Below, piece after piece: positions 5,013-11,843 of a stretch of DNA of 13,181 bases. Source of the stretch: CAMTWJ01 sp964643605 (GTDB lineage Bacteria > Patescibacteriota > Saccharimonadia > Saccharimonadales > 2-12-FULL-41-12); contig CAZXTF010000020.1 of assembly GCA_964643605.1 (NCBI GenBank), positions 1 to 13,181 on the forward strand, read 5' to 3'. The notes under the pieces were generated by a model. That model was given only the letters and a program-made list of their open reading frames with translations. It was not told the DNA's origin and searched no databases. Numbering within the stretch: position 1 is the stretch's first letter; every line of letters begins with the position of its first letter. Made by a program: the position numbers and the translations under genes.

Positions 5013-5384
5013 ATGAGTAAAACTACTGTACTCCGACCACGAATGAGCGAAAAAACTTATGGCCTCAGCCAAACCAACAACGTGTTTGTGTTTGATGTAC
5101 CAATGAGCATTAACAAAGTCCAGGTTAAAGAGGCTGTAGAAACTCAGTTTGAAGTAAGCGTAGAAAACGTACGAGTCTTGATCGTAAAAGGTAAGCGAAA
5201 AGCATCTGTTCGCAAACGAACCCGTGGTGTTATGGGCAAGCGAGCTGACATCAAAAAAGCTTATGTAACTCTAAAAGAGGGCGATTCCATCCCTGTATTT
5301 GCTGCTATTGAAGAAGCTGAAGCTAAGGAAAAGAAGGCTGAAGAAAAAGCTGCTAAGAAAGCCAAGAAAGAGGAGAAGAAATAA
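5013..5384 (+). CDS. rplW: 50S ribosomal protein L23 with Lys/Glu-rich tail
   Basis: L23 sits at the exit of the polypeptide tunnel and forms the docking site for signal recognition particle and trigger factor. The core is typical: LRPRMSEKTYGLSQTNNVFV, then VQVKEAVETQFEVSVENVRV, then KRTRGVMGKRADIKKAYVTL. The family usually ends near residue 95-100. Here a tail of about 25 residues follows (from about 98, EEAEAKEKKAEEKAAKKAKK), almost wholly Glu, Ala and Lys and likely a single helix at the tunnel exit. The start codon abuts the rplD stop directly, with GGGAGGAG at 4997-5004 as ribosome binding site. Confidence 0.96.
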   Translation: MSKTTVLRPRMSEKTYGLSQTNNVFVFDVPMSINKVQVKEAVETQFEVSVENVRVLIVKGKRKASVRKRTRGVMGKRADIKKAYVTLKEGDSIPVFAAIEEAEAKEKKAEEKAAKKAKKEEKK

Positions 5385-6214
5385 TGGCAATTCAGAATTA
5401 TAAGCCAACTACTCCTGGCCGAAGAGGCATGACTTCGCAAGATTTTGACGGTATTACTACTAAGAAGCCAGTAAAATCGCTACTTCGTGTTAAAAAGCGA
5501 ACAAACGGCCGAAATAACCAGGGTCGAATTACGGTTCGTCACAGAGGCGGCGGAGCTCGTAGGTTTTACCGGCTTGTAAACTTTAAGTTTGAAGGCGAAG
5601 CTACTATTGAGCACATCGAGTACGATCCAAACCGATCTGCCCGAATTGCCCGAATTAAAGATACAAGCGGTAAGTACCACTATATTTTGGCAGCTCAAGG
5701 TATGAAGGTTGGCCAGAAAGTTAAGACTGGTGAAGAAATTGCCATCGAAACAGGCAACCGCTTGCAATTAAAGAATATTCCAACTGGTAGTGTTGTTCAT
5801 GCAGTAGAGCTTGTTCCTGGTAAGGGTGCGCAGCTTGGCCGAAGTGCTGGCACAAGCATTCAGCTTGTTGCTAAGGACGAAAAGTATGCACAACTTCGTT
5901 TGCCGAGTGGTGAAGTCCGTTTGGTAAGCATTGAGGCAAAAGCTAGTATTGGCGTAATTGGTAACGAACAACACCAGAACATCAAAGTTGGTAAAGCAGG
6001 ACGATCACGGAACAAGGGTAAACGCCCAAGTGTTCGTGGAGTTGTTATGAATGCGGTAGATCACCCACACGGTGGTGGTGACGGTGGACGACATGGTATG
6101 GGCAAAGACCCACGTACTCCATGGGGCCAGAAGACTTTGGGTTACAAAACCAGAAGTCGCAAAGATACCAACAAGTATATTGTTAAAAGCCGTCACGCAG
6201 GAAAGAGGAAGTAA
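5384..6214 (+). CDS. rplB: 50S ribosomal protein L2
   Basis: Universal 50S protein required for subunit association and peptidyl transferase integrity. The 276 residues match the family (273 in E. coli). Motifs in order are the N-terminal NYKPTTPGRRGMTSQDF, the OB-fold region NNQGRITVRHRGGGARRFYR, the central IEYDPNRSARIARI, and the active-site-proximal block RGVVMNAVDHPHGGGDGGRH with the conserved histidine of DHPHGG (E. coli His229). The segment after this block is GMGKDPRTPWGQKTLGYKTR. The TAATG junction overlaps the rplW stop by one base, and AGGAG lies at 5371-5375. Confidence 0.98.
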   Translation: MAIQNYKPTTPGRRGMTSQDFDGITTKKPVKSLLRVKKRTNGRNNQGRITVRHRGGGARRFYRLVNFKFEGEATIEHIEYDPNRSARIARIKDTSGKYHYILAAQGMKVGQKVKTGEEIAIETGNRLQLKNIPTGSVVHAVELVPGKGAQLGRSAGTSIQLVAKDEKYAQLRLPSGEVRLVSIEAKASIGVIGNEQHQNIKVGKAGRSRNKGKRPSVRGVVMNAVDHPHGGGDGGRHGMGKDPRTPWGQKTLGYKTRSRKDTNKYIVKSRHAGKRK

Positions 6215-6216
6215 TC

Positions 6217-6492
6217 ATGAGTAGATCACTAAAAAAAGGACCATTTGTAGACCCTAAGCTTGCAAAGAAAGTTGCAGCTTTAGGTAATGAAGACCGAACC
6301 ATCATCAAGACATGGGCACGAGCGAGTGCTATCCCGCCAGAGTTTGTTGGACGAACTATTGCTGTACACAACGGTCGAGTACACGTTCCTGTATTTATTA
6401 CCGAAAACATGGTTGGCCATAAGTTGGGTGAATTTAGTCCAACTCGTAAATTCCGAAGTCACGGTGGTAAGCTTGCGAAAGGTAAGAAATAA
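6217..6492 (+). CDS. rpsS: 30S ribosomal protein S19
   Basis: S19 lies in the 30S head beside S13 and contacts A-site tRNA and the B1 bridges. It is 91 residues, matching E. coli (92). The family signature is complete: SRSLKKGPFVDPKLAKKVAA at the start, then TWARASAIPPEFVGRTIAVH, then FITENMVGHKLGEFSPTRKF, ending in a basic tail. There is a 2-nt gap after rplB, with a purine-rich GAAAGAGGAAG ahead of the ATG as ribosome binding site. It overlaps the rplV start by one base. Confidence 0.98.
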   Translation: MSRSLKKGPFVDPKLAKKVAALGNEDRTIIKTWARASAIPPEFVGRTIAVHNGRVHVPVFITENMVGHKLGEFSPTRKFRSHGGKLAKGKK

Positions 6493-6893
6493 TGAGCGAC
6501 ATAGTAAAAGCTAGCGCTAGAAATGTACGAATGAGCCCCCGCAAAGTTGCTGTGGTAGCTGCACTAGTGCGTGGCCATAGTGTTGCTGACGCTGTAACAA
6601 TTTTATCCCACGTCCCACGCCGAGCTGCAACTCCTGTTCGTAAAGTTATTGAAAGTGCAAAGGCAAACGCTGAGAACAATCATGATTATCAGGCAGATTC
6701 ACTAGTAATTTCACATATTAGTGTTACTCCAGGAGTTCGATTGAAGCGATACCGCCCTGCTGCACATGGTCGTGCTCTTCCGTTCGAGCGAAAGAGTTCG
6801 CATATTTTTGTAGAAGTAACAGGTGCAAAGCGAGCACCAAAAAAGCCTGCTGCCAAGAAAGTCGAAGCTAAGCCAAAGAAGGAGAGCAAATAA
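6492..6893 (+). CDS. rplV: 50S ribosomal protein L22 with basic tail
   Basis: L22 has a globular surface domain and a long hairpin reaching into the exit tunnel beside L4. Family features are ASARNVRMSPRKVAVVAALV at the start, the hairpin with VTPGVRLKRYRPAAHGRALP, and the ending SSHIFVEVTGAKRAPK. The core is about 112 residues, as in E. coli (110). An added Lys/Ala/Pro-rich tail of about 20 residues (KKPAAKKVEAKPKKESK) makes 133. The TAATG junction couples it to rpsS, with a modest ribosome binding site (AAAGGTAAG). Confidence 0.97.
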   Translation: MSDIVKASARNVRMSPRKVAVVAALVRGHSVADAVTILSHVPRRAATPVRKVIESAKANAENNHDYQADSLVISHISVTPGVRLKRYRPAAHGRALPFERKSSHIFVEVTGAKRAPKKPAAKKVEAKPKKESK

Positions 6894-7522
6894 TGGGCCA
6901 AAAAGTAAATCCAATTAGTATGCGACTCCAGGTCAACAAGAACTGGCGAAGCAAGTGGTTCGCAAACAAGCGAGAATACGCAACATATCTGACACAGGAT
7001 CTTGAAGTGCGTCGACACATTAGTACGCACCTTGGTAGCAGAGCGGCTATTAACAAGGTTGATATTGAACGATCACCAAACTTGGTAACAGTAACTATCA
7101 CTACTGCAAAAGCTGGTGTAGTTATCGGCCGTGGTGGTTCTGGCGCTACAGAGCTAAAGAATAAGATTCAGAAGATTTATGGCGTACCAGTTCGAGTAAA
7201 TATCGAAGAAATCAAAAAGCCAGAGATGTACGCAAAACTTGTTGCAGAAAATATTGCACATCAGCTAGAGCGACGAATGTCATTCCGTCGAGCTATCAAG
7301 CAAGCTTCTGCTGCAACGATGCGAGCTGGTGCAAAAGGTATTCGTATTGAGGTTGCAGGACGGTTGAACGGCGCAGAAATGAGCCGTCGGGAAAAAGAAG
7401 TTGCTGGCTCTGTACCACTACACACACTTCGAGCCGATATCGATTACGCACAGGTACCTGCCCAGACTGTCGCTGGGATTATAGGTGTGAAAGTTTGGAT
7501 CTATAAGGGAGAGGTGCTCTAG
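6893..7522 (+). CDS. rpsC: 30S ribosomal protein S3
   Basis: S3 is at the mRNA entry channel and contributes helicase-like residues. The N-terminus MGQKVNPISMRLQVNKNWRS is diagnostic. A type II KH domain carries the loop VVIGRGGSGATELKNKI near residues 77-93. The C-terminal domain has MSFRRAIKQASAATMRAGAK and AEMSRREKEVAGSVPLHTLR. It is 209 residues, shorter than E. coli (233) because the long basic tail is absent, which is common in other phyla. AAGGAG at 6879-6884 and the one-base overlap with rplV indicate coupling. Of its 19 arginine codons 11 are CGA. Confidence 0.98.
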   Translation: MGQKVNPISMRLQVNKNWRSKWFANKREYATYLTQDLEVRRHISTHLGSRAAINKVDIERSPNLVTVTITTAKAGVVIGRGGSGATELKNKIQKIYGVPVRVNIEEIKKPEMYAKLVAENIAHQLERRMSFRRAIKQASAATMRAGAKGIRIEVAGRLNGAEMSRREKEVAGSVPLHTLRADIDYAQVPAQTVAGIIGVKVWIYKGEVL

Positions 7523-7523
7523 C

Positions 7524-7940
7524 ATGTTAGTCCCAAAGAAAACTAAGTTTCGACGAGTTCGAAAAGGCCGCATCAAAGGTCCAGCTACCAGTGGCAACAC
7601 TATTGCTTTCGGACAATATGCTCTACAGTCGATGGAAGGCGAACGAGTTACGAGTCGCCAGATCGAGGCAGCTCGTCAGGCGATGACTCGTTACATCAAG
7701 CGTGGTGGTAAAATCTGGATTCGAATCTTCCCACATACACCTGTTACCAAGAAGCCAGTTGGTCTAAAGATGGGTGGCGGTAAAGGTGCGCCAGAGTATT
7801 TTGTAGCAAAAGTCCGAAAAGGAACCATTTTATTCGAAATGCAGGGTGTATCAGAAGAAGTTGCTCGAGAAGCCATGCGACTTGCAGGCCACAAGCTTCC
7901 TGTTAAGACTAAGTTCATTTCAAGCGAGGGCGAGTCATGA
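7524..7940 (+). CDS. rplP: 50S ribosomal protein L16
   Basis: L16 helps position A-site tRNA and is essential for late 50S assembly. The 138 residues are normal (136 in E. coli). Key blocks are MLVPKKTKFRRVRKGRIKGP, then SRQIEAARQAMTRYIKRGGK, then the loop PVGLKMGGGKGAPEYFVAKV. In E. coli the arginine of the AVRMGKGKG loop (Arg81) is hydroxylated; here the corresponding residue is lysine. It starts 1 nt after the rpsC stop, with GGGAGAGG just upstream. It ends in TGA overlapping the next ATG (ATGA), which shows that TGA is a stop codon in this organism. Confidence 0.98.
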   Translation: MLVPKKTKFRRVRKGRIKGPATSGNTIAFGQYALQSMEGERVTSRQIEAARQAMTRYIKRGGKIWIRIFPHTPVTKKPVGLKMGGGKGAPEYFVAKVRKGTILFEMQGVSEEVAREAMRLAGHKLPVKTKFISSEGES

Positions 7941-8137
7941 AAGTAGTTGAGATTAGAAAGATGAAGACAGAAGATCTAGTAAACAACGCTACGACTCTTC
8001 GAGAAGAGATTGCAGAGCTAAAACGACGACTTCGCATGGGTGAAACCACCAATGTCCGAACTATCCGAAATAAGCGAAAAGATCTAGCACGAGTATTGAC
8101 TGTTATGAGCGAACAGCTCGCAAAGGAGAATCTATAA
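7937..8137 (+). CDS. rpmC: 50S ribosomal protein L29
   Basis: Small two-helix protein at the tunnel exit next to L23. It is 66 residues with the family pattern: VVEIRKMKTEDLVNNATTLR, then LKRRLRMGETTNVRTIRNKR, then a closing helix. The start overlaps the rplP stop by four bases (ATGA), the tightest coupling in the window. It ends with a TAATG junction to rpsQ. Confidence 0.96.
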   Translation: MKVVEIRKMKTEDLVNNATTLREEIAELKRRLRMGETTNVRTIRNKRKDLARVLTVMSEQLAKENL

Positions 8138-8433
8138 TGGCAAAAATCTTAATTGGAACAGTAAGTTCAAACGCATCCGACAAGACCATTGTCATCACTG
8201 TGCAAACCCGAAAAACTCACCCACTATACAAGAAGCAATATACCGTTACGAGTAAGTTTATGGCTCATGATGAAAAGAACGAGTGTAAGGTTGGTGACCG
8301 AGTATCTATTGTAGAGACCAAGCCACTTTCTGCACGCAAGCGATATACGCTGGAGAAAGTTCTAGAAAAAGCTGCACTTTCAAAGGAAGATCTTGCAGCG
8401 ATCGACAAGAATGAGAATGAGGAAGAGAAGTAA
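8137..8433 (+). CDS. rpsQ: 30S ribosomal protein S17
   Basis: OB-fold protein that binds the 5' domain of 16S rRNA early in assembly. Typical sequences are GTVSSNASDKTIVITVQTRK, HPLYKKQYTVTSKFMAHDEK and VGDRVSIVETKPLSARKRYT. The core is about 80 residues, as in E. coli (84), and an acidic tail follows (LSKEDLAAIDKNENEEEK), giving 98. AAAGGAG at 8122-8128 lies 8 nt before the ATG, which overlaps the rpmC stop by one base. Confidence 0.97.
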   Translation: MAKILIGTVSSNASDKTIVITVQTRKTHPLYKKQYTVTSKFMAHDEKNECKVGDRVSIVETKPLSARKRYTLEKVLEKAALSKEDLAAIDKNENEEEK

Positions 8434-8801
8434 TGATACAACAAGAATCACGTCTAGGTGTTTGCGATAACTCTGGTGCCAAAGAAATTTTGTGTATTCG
8501 TGTTCTTGGTGGTACCCGCCGCAGATATGCTCGAGTTGGCGACATTATCGTTGCTACTGTTAAAGATGCCAATCCGAGCGGCAACGTCAAGAAGAAGAGT
8601 GTGGTGCGAGCAGTTGTGGTACGAACAAAGAACACCATCCGTCGGAAGGATGGTTCGACTATTAAGTTTGACGACAACGCAGCAGTGATCATTGATGAAG
8701 ACAAGCAACCAAAGGCAACTCGTATTTTTGGCCCTGTTCCACGTGAACTTCGTGACCAAGGATACAGCAAGATAATCAGTTTAGCACCGGAGGTACTGTA
8801 A
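8433..8801 (+). CDS. rplN: 50S ribosomal protein L14
   Basis: L14 lies at the subunit interface, contributes to bridges B5/B8 and is the docking point for the silencing factor RsfS. The 122 residues match E. coli (123). The N-terminus MIQQESRLGVCDNSGAKEIL is diagnostic, followed by RRRYARVGDIIVATVKDANP-like sequence (here starting TRRRYARVG), RAVVVRTKNTIRRKDGS, FDDNAAVIIDEDKQPKATRI and FGPVPRELRDQGYSKIISLA. It overlaps rpsQ by one base, with a GGAAGAG ribosome binding site. Confidence 0.98.
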   Translation: MIQQESRLGVCDNSGAKEILCIRVLGGTRRRYARVGDIIVATVKDANPSGNVKKKSVVRAVVVRTKNTIRRKDGSTIKFDDNAAVIIDEDKQPKATRIFGPVPRELRDQGYSKIISLAPEVL

Positions 8802-9142
8802 TGAGCAAAAACACTCCATCTGTATACAAGATTCGCCTGAAGAAAGGCGACACTGTTGTAGTGCTTTCTGGCAAGTACAAGGGCCAAACTGGTGAAGTTG
8901 AAGCTACACACCCACGAGAGAACAAGGTGACTGTAAAGGGTATTAATATCGTTAAGAAAGCTGTAAAGCCAAACCGAACACATCCACAGGGCGCAATCGT
9001 TGAGATTACAAAGCCAATCTGGGTAAGCAAGGTAGCTCTCTATGACGCTACTAGCAAGAAGCCAACCAAAATTGGCTACAAGGTAGATAAGGACGGCAAA
9101 AAGATCCGTATTAACAAGCGAACCGGAAAGGAGGTGAAATAA
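8801..9142 (+). CDS. rplX: 50S ribosomal protein L24
   Basis: L24 initiates 50S assembly and sits near the tunnel exit. The N-terminal KOW motif is clear (LKKGDTVVVLSGKYKGQTGE, residues about 13-32), followed by the family stretch VKGINIVKKAVKPNRTHPQG and IVEITKPIWVSKVALYD. The C-terminal part (KPTKIGYKVDKDGKKIRINK) matches the usual ending apart from the absence of Cys ligands. It is 113 residues (104 in E. coli). CGGAGG at 8788-8793 lies 7 nt upstream, and the start overlaps rplN by one base. Confidence 0.98.
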   Translation: MSKNTPSVYKIRLKKGDTVVVLSGKYKGQTGEVEATHPRENKVTVKGINIVKKAVKPNRTHPQGAIVEITKPIWVSKVALYDATSKKPTKIGYKVDKDGKKIRINKRTGKEVK

Positions 9143-9720
9143 TGGCTACACAAACTAAAAAAGCTACAACGTTGCCTCGTTTGAAGGCTGAATATCGAGA
9201 AAAGCACACTACTGATCTCAAGAAAGAACTGGAGCTAGGTAATATTCACGAAGTTCCAGGGCTCGAAAAGATTGTAATTAACGTTGGTCTTGGTCGTTCA
9301 AAGGACGACAAAAAGGCCTTTGAAGTTGCTCAGAACACACTTACCCGAGTTACTGGCCAGAAGCCGATCGATACATTTGCTCGCATGAGTATCGCATCTT
9401 TCAAGCTTCGTGAAGGTAACAAAGTTGGTATGAAGGTAACACTCCGTGGTGACAGGATGTACGAATTTCTAGATCGACTCATTAACATTGTTTTGCCTCG
9501 TCTGCGAGACTTCCACGGTGTGAGTGCGAAAGCTTTTGACAAGCAAGGAAACTACAGTATCGGCCTAACCGAACAGTCTATCTTCCCAGAGCTTTCTTTC
9601 GAAGAAACGACAACGCCACATGGTATGCAAATCGTAATTGTGACATCAACTAATAATCCAAAGCACGCCCGAGTTCTTCTCGAAAAGCTGGGCATGCCTT
9701 TTGAAAAGGAAAGGAAGTAA
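9142..9720 (+). CDS. rplE: 50S ribosomal protein L5
   Basis: L5 binds 5S rRNA in the central protuberance and contacts P-site tRNA. Characteristic blocks are PRLKAEYREKHTTDLKKELE, EKIVINVGLGRSKDDKKAFE, GQKPIDTFARMSIASFKLRE, the loop GMKVTLRGDRMYEFLDRLIN, and LPRLRDFHGVSAKAFDKQGN with the final SIGLTEQSIFPEL. The 192 residues exceed E. coli (179) through about 12 Thr/Lys-rich N-terminal residues. The ribosome binding site AAAGGAGGTGA (9127-9137) is the longest and most canonical in the window, inside the end of rplX, and the start overlaps its stop by one base. Confidence 0.98.
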   Translation: MATQTKKATTLPRLKAEYREKHTTDLKKELELGNIHEVPGLEKIVINVGLGRSKDDKKAFEVAQNTLTRVTGQKPIDTFARMSIASFKLREGNKVGMKVTLRGDRMYEFLDRLINIVLPRLRDFHGVSAKAFDKQGNYSIGLTEQSIFPELSFEETTTPHGMQIVIVTSTNNPKHARVLLEKLGMPFEKERK

Positions 9721-9723
9721 CAT

Positions 9724-9993
9724 ATGGCAAAAAAATCTATTATTGCACGAGATGAAAAGCGCAAGAAAATGATTGCTCAGTACGCTGAAATACGAGCCGA
9801 GTTAAAAGCTGCCGGTGACCTCGAAGGTTTACACCGATTGCCACGCAATTCATCCCCAACCCGATACAAGAACCGCTGTAGTGAGACTGGTCGACCTCAT
9901 GGTTATATGCGCATGTTTGGACTTTCTCGAATTAGCTTTCGTGAGCACGCTTCAAAGGGCGAAATACCAGGCGTAACAAAGGCCAGTTGGTAA
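9724..9993 (+). CDS. rpsN: 30S ribosomal protein S14, zinc-free short form
   Basis: S14 completes the 30S head next to S3 and S10. At 89 residues it starts with MAKKSIIARDEKRKKMIAQY and carries the signature RLPRNSSPTRYKNRCSETGR and GYMRMFGLSRISFREHASKG, ending PGVTKASW. Only one cysteine (in NRC) is present, so the CXXC zinc sites of the zinc form are absent. It is shorter than E. coli S14 (101) and comparable to other short zinc-free forms. It starts 3 nt after the rplE stop, behind a GGAAAGGAAG purine run. Confidence 0.97.
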   Translation: MAKKSIIARDEKRKKMIAQYAEIRAELKAAGDLEGLHRLPRNSSPTRYKNRCSETGRPHGYMRMFGLSRISFREHASKGEIPGVTKASW

Positions 9994-10002
9994 GGAGTTA
10001 TT

Positions 10003-10398
10003 ATGGTTTCAACAGATCCAATTTCAGACATGCTTACCCGAATTCGTAACGCTATTGCGGTGAATAAAGCAGAAGTAAGCATGCCGCACTCAAACATCAA
10101 GCAACAAGTGGCTGACCTGCTAAAATCTGCTGGTTTTATCGTGGGTGTAAAAGCCGACGGTAAAGGCATCGAGAAAAAACTACGCATTACTATTAACAGT
10201 GAGTCGGCAAATGCTCGAATTACCGAAATCAAGCGATTAAGTCGCCCAGGTCGTCGGTGGTACGTGAGTGCTGATGATATTCCGACAGTCAAGAGCGGTC
10301 GTGGTATTGTGATTGTTTCTACCTCAAAAGGTTTGATGACAGGTGCAGATGCCAAGAAGAATAAAGTTGGTGGCGAATTAATTTGTCAGGTTTATTAA
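10003..10398 (+). CDS. rpsH: 30S ribosomal protein S8
   Basis: S8 binds the central domain of 16S rRNA and, in E. coli, represses the spc operon by binding its mRNA near rplE. The 131 residues match the family (130). Motifs are TDPISDMLTRIRNAIAVNKA near the N-terminus, EIKRLSRPGRRWYVSADDIP in the middle, and the C-terminal RGIVIVSTSKGLMTGADAKK with KVGGELICQVY. AAGGAG (9992-9997) overlaps the rpsN stop and stands 5 nt before the ATG. I did not find an obvious S8-binding helix around rplE, but I could not fold the region. Confidence 0.98.
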   Translation: MVSTDPISDMLTRIRNAIAVNKAEVSMPHSNIKQQVADLLKSAGFIVGVKADGKGIEKKLRITINSESANARITEIKRLSRPGRRWYVSADDIPTVKSGRGIVIVSTSKGLMTGADAKKNKVGGELICQVY

Positions 10399-10420
10399 GG
10401 AGAAAATTTAAGGATAATTT

Positions 10421-10957
10421 ATGAGTCGAATAGGAAAACTACCGGTCAAGATTCCGTCTGGTGTGACAATCACTGTCGACAAAGATTTTATTACCGTTAA
10501 TGGTTCTAAAGGATCTTTGCAGCAATTTACCATGCCTGGAATTACCGTAAAACAAGAAGGTGAAGAAATAATTGTCAGTCGGGCTAATGACGAGCCAAAG
10601 GTACGAGCTAAACACGGTCTTATGCGTTCGCTAATTCAGAACATGGTCACCGGTGTAAGCGAAGGGTTTGAGAAAAAACTCGAAGTAAACGGTGTCGGGT
10701 TTCGTATTAACCTAGCAGGTAGCGATCTAAAGATGAATTTAGGCTACTCTCACGAAGTAGTGTATAAAGTCCCAGCTGGTATAACTGCGACAGTACAGCA
10801 AAACACGATTACAGTATCTGGCATTAGCAAACAGCAAGTTGGACAAGTTGCAGCAGAAATCCGAGCACTTCGAAAGCCAGAACCATACAAAGGTAAAGGT
10901 ATTAAGTATGCAGACGAGCGAATTATCCGTAAGAGCGGTAAGTCAGGGAAAGATTAA
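10421..10957 (+). CDS. rplF: 50S ribosomal protein L6
   Basis: L6 lies near the factor-binding site and the sarcin-ricin loop. The 178 residues (177 in E. coli) show two homologous domains. The first begins MSRIGKLPVKIPSGVTITVD. The second carries LEVNGVGFRINLAGSDLKMN and the family signature near the C-terminus, IRALRKPEPYKGKGIKYADE. The 22-nt gap after rpsH is the largest in the series and holds two purine runs: AAGGAG (10397-10402), too far away, and AAGGAT (10410-10415), 5 nt before the ATG and the likely ribosome binding site. Confidence 0.98.
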   Translation: MSRIGKLPVKIPSGVTITVDKDFITVNGSKGSLQQFTMPGITVKQEGEEIIVSRANDEPKVRAKHGLMRSLIQNMVTGVSEGFEKKLEVNGVGFRINLAGSDLKMNLGYSHEVVYKVPAGITATVQQNTITVSGISKQQVGQVAAEIRALRKPEPYKGKGIKYADERIIRKSGKSGKD

Positions 10958-10963
10958 TAGATT

Positions 10964-11317
10964 ATGAATAGATTAGACTCAAAACGAAAGAATATAGAGC
11001 GTCGAACTCACCGAGTTCGAACGATGGTTCGTGGCACAACTGAACGTCCACGGCTGAGCGTGACAATCAGTAATCGACACGTATCTGCCCAGATTATTGA
11101 CGACACAAAGAGTGTTACACTTGCGGCTGTCTCAACTGCTGGCAAGAAACAAACAGGAACCTTAACCGAACAAGCAGCCGCTATTGGCAAGGAAATCGCC
11201 AAGAAGGCAAAAACTAAGAAAATTACCCAAGTTGCTTTTGATCGTGGTAACAAGCTATACCATGGTCGAGTAAAAGCTCTTGCAGATGCAGCTCGTAACG
11301 AAGGATTGGAGTTTTAA
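10964..11317 (+). CDS. rplR: 50S ribosomal protein L18
   Basis: L18 binds 5S rRNA together with L5. The 117 residues equal E. coli in length. Family features are RRTHRVRTMVRGTTERPRLS, the ISNRHVSAQIIDDTKSVTLA block, and the C-terminal VAFDRGNKLYHGRVKALADA with AARNEGLEF. A 6-nt gap follows rplF and only a weak purine run (AGGGAAAG, about 10945-10952) precedes the ATG. Confidence 0.98.
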   Translation: MNRLDSKRKNIERRTHRVRTMVRGTTERPRLSVTISNRHVSAQIIDDTKSVTLAAVSTAGKKQTGTLTEQAAAIGKEIAKKAKTKKITQVAFDRGNKLYHGRVKALADAARNEGLEF

Positions 11318-11319
11318 AT

Positions 11320-11841
11320 ATGGCAGTTCCAAAACCAGAACTAGTAAAAGAAGAAAAGCAATTTGAAGAACGAGTGGTCAATATCGATCGTGTTGCTCGA
11401 GTTGTAAAAGGTGGCCGACGGTTCCGATTCCGTGCCCTTGTAGTGGTAGGCGACAAAAAGGGTCGTGTTGGTGTAGGAAGTGCCAAAGGTGCTGACGTGA
11501 CAGCCGCTGTATCAAAGGCTGTCGAAACAGCCAAGAAGAACTTGCTTGACCTCAAACTGTACAAAGGTACATTGCCACACGAAACACAGGCAAAAGTTGG
11601 TGGCGCCGACATCTTGATCAAGCCAGCAAGCGCTGGTACGGGTCTTATCGCTGGCGGTGTAGTACGCACAATTCTAGAAGTTGGTGGTGTCAGTAATGCT
11701 CTTTCTAAGTCGTTTGGTTCAACCAACAAGACTAATATTGCCTACGCAACCATAGATGCTCTTAGTAAGCTAGAATCTGCAGATAACTGGGTAACTAATC
11801 AGGGTAAAAAACCGACCACTAAAGCTAAAGGTGGTAAATAA
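11320..11841 (+). CDS. rpsE: 30S ribosomal protein S5
   Basis: S5 lies at the mRNA entry channel and affects decoding accuracy. The 173 residues fit the family (167 in E. coli). The N-terminal double-stranded-RNA-binding-like domain has ERVVNIDRVARVVKGGRRFR and FRALVVVGDKKGRVGVGSAK. The C-terminal domain has SAGTGLIAGGVVRTILEVGG and NIAYATIDALSKLES. A Lys-rich tail ends the protein. The next gene, 2 nt on, is rplO; in most bacteria rpmD (L30) stands between them, and there is no room for it here. Confidence 0.98.
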   Translation: MAVPKPELVKEEKQFEERVVNIDRVARVVKGGRRFRFRALVVVGDKKGRVGVGSAKGADVTAAVSKAVETAKKNLLDLKLYKGTLPHETQAKVGGADILIKPASAGTGLIAGGVVRTILEVGGVSNALSKSFGSTNKTNIAYATIDALSKLESADNWVTNQGKKPTTKAKGGK

Positions 11842-11843
11842 CT

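Noticed and set aside
7938..7940. TGA read as glycine, as in some Patescibacteria
   Set aside because: TGA ends rplP exactly at the normal L16 length and overlaps the next start codon, and I noticed no in-frame TGA inside the ribosomal genes apart from the artefact at the rplO gap.
8306..8983. Long antisense reading frame (225 codons) opposite rpsQ-rplN-rplX
   Set aside because: It lies wholly opposite well-supported ribosomal genes, has no ribosome binding site or family resemblance, and long open antisense frames arise here from the biased codon use of the sense genes.
11223..11729. Antisense frame of 168 codons opposite rplR-rpsE
   Set aside because: Same reasoning: an antisense shadow of two certain genes with low-complexity Thr/Pro/Arg composition.
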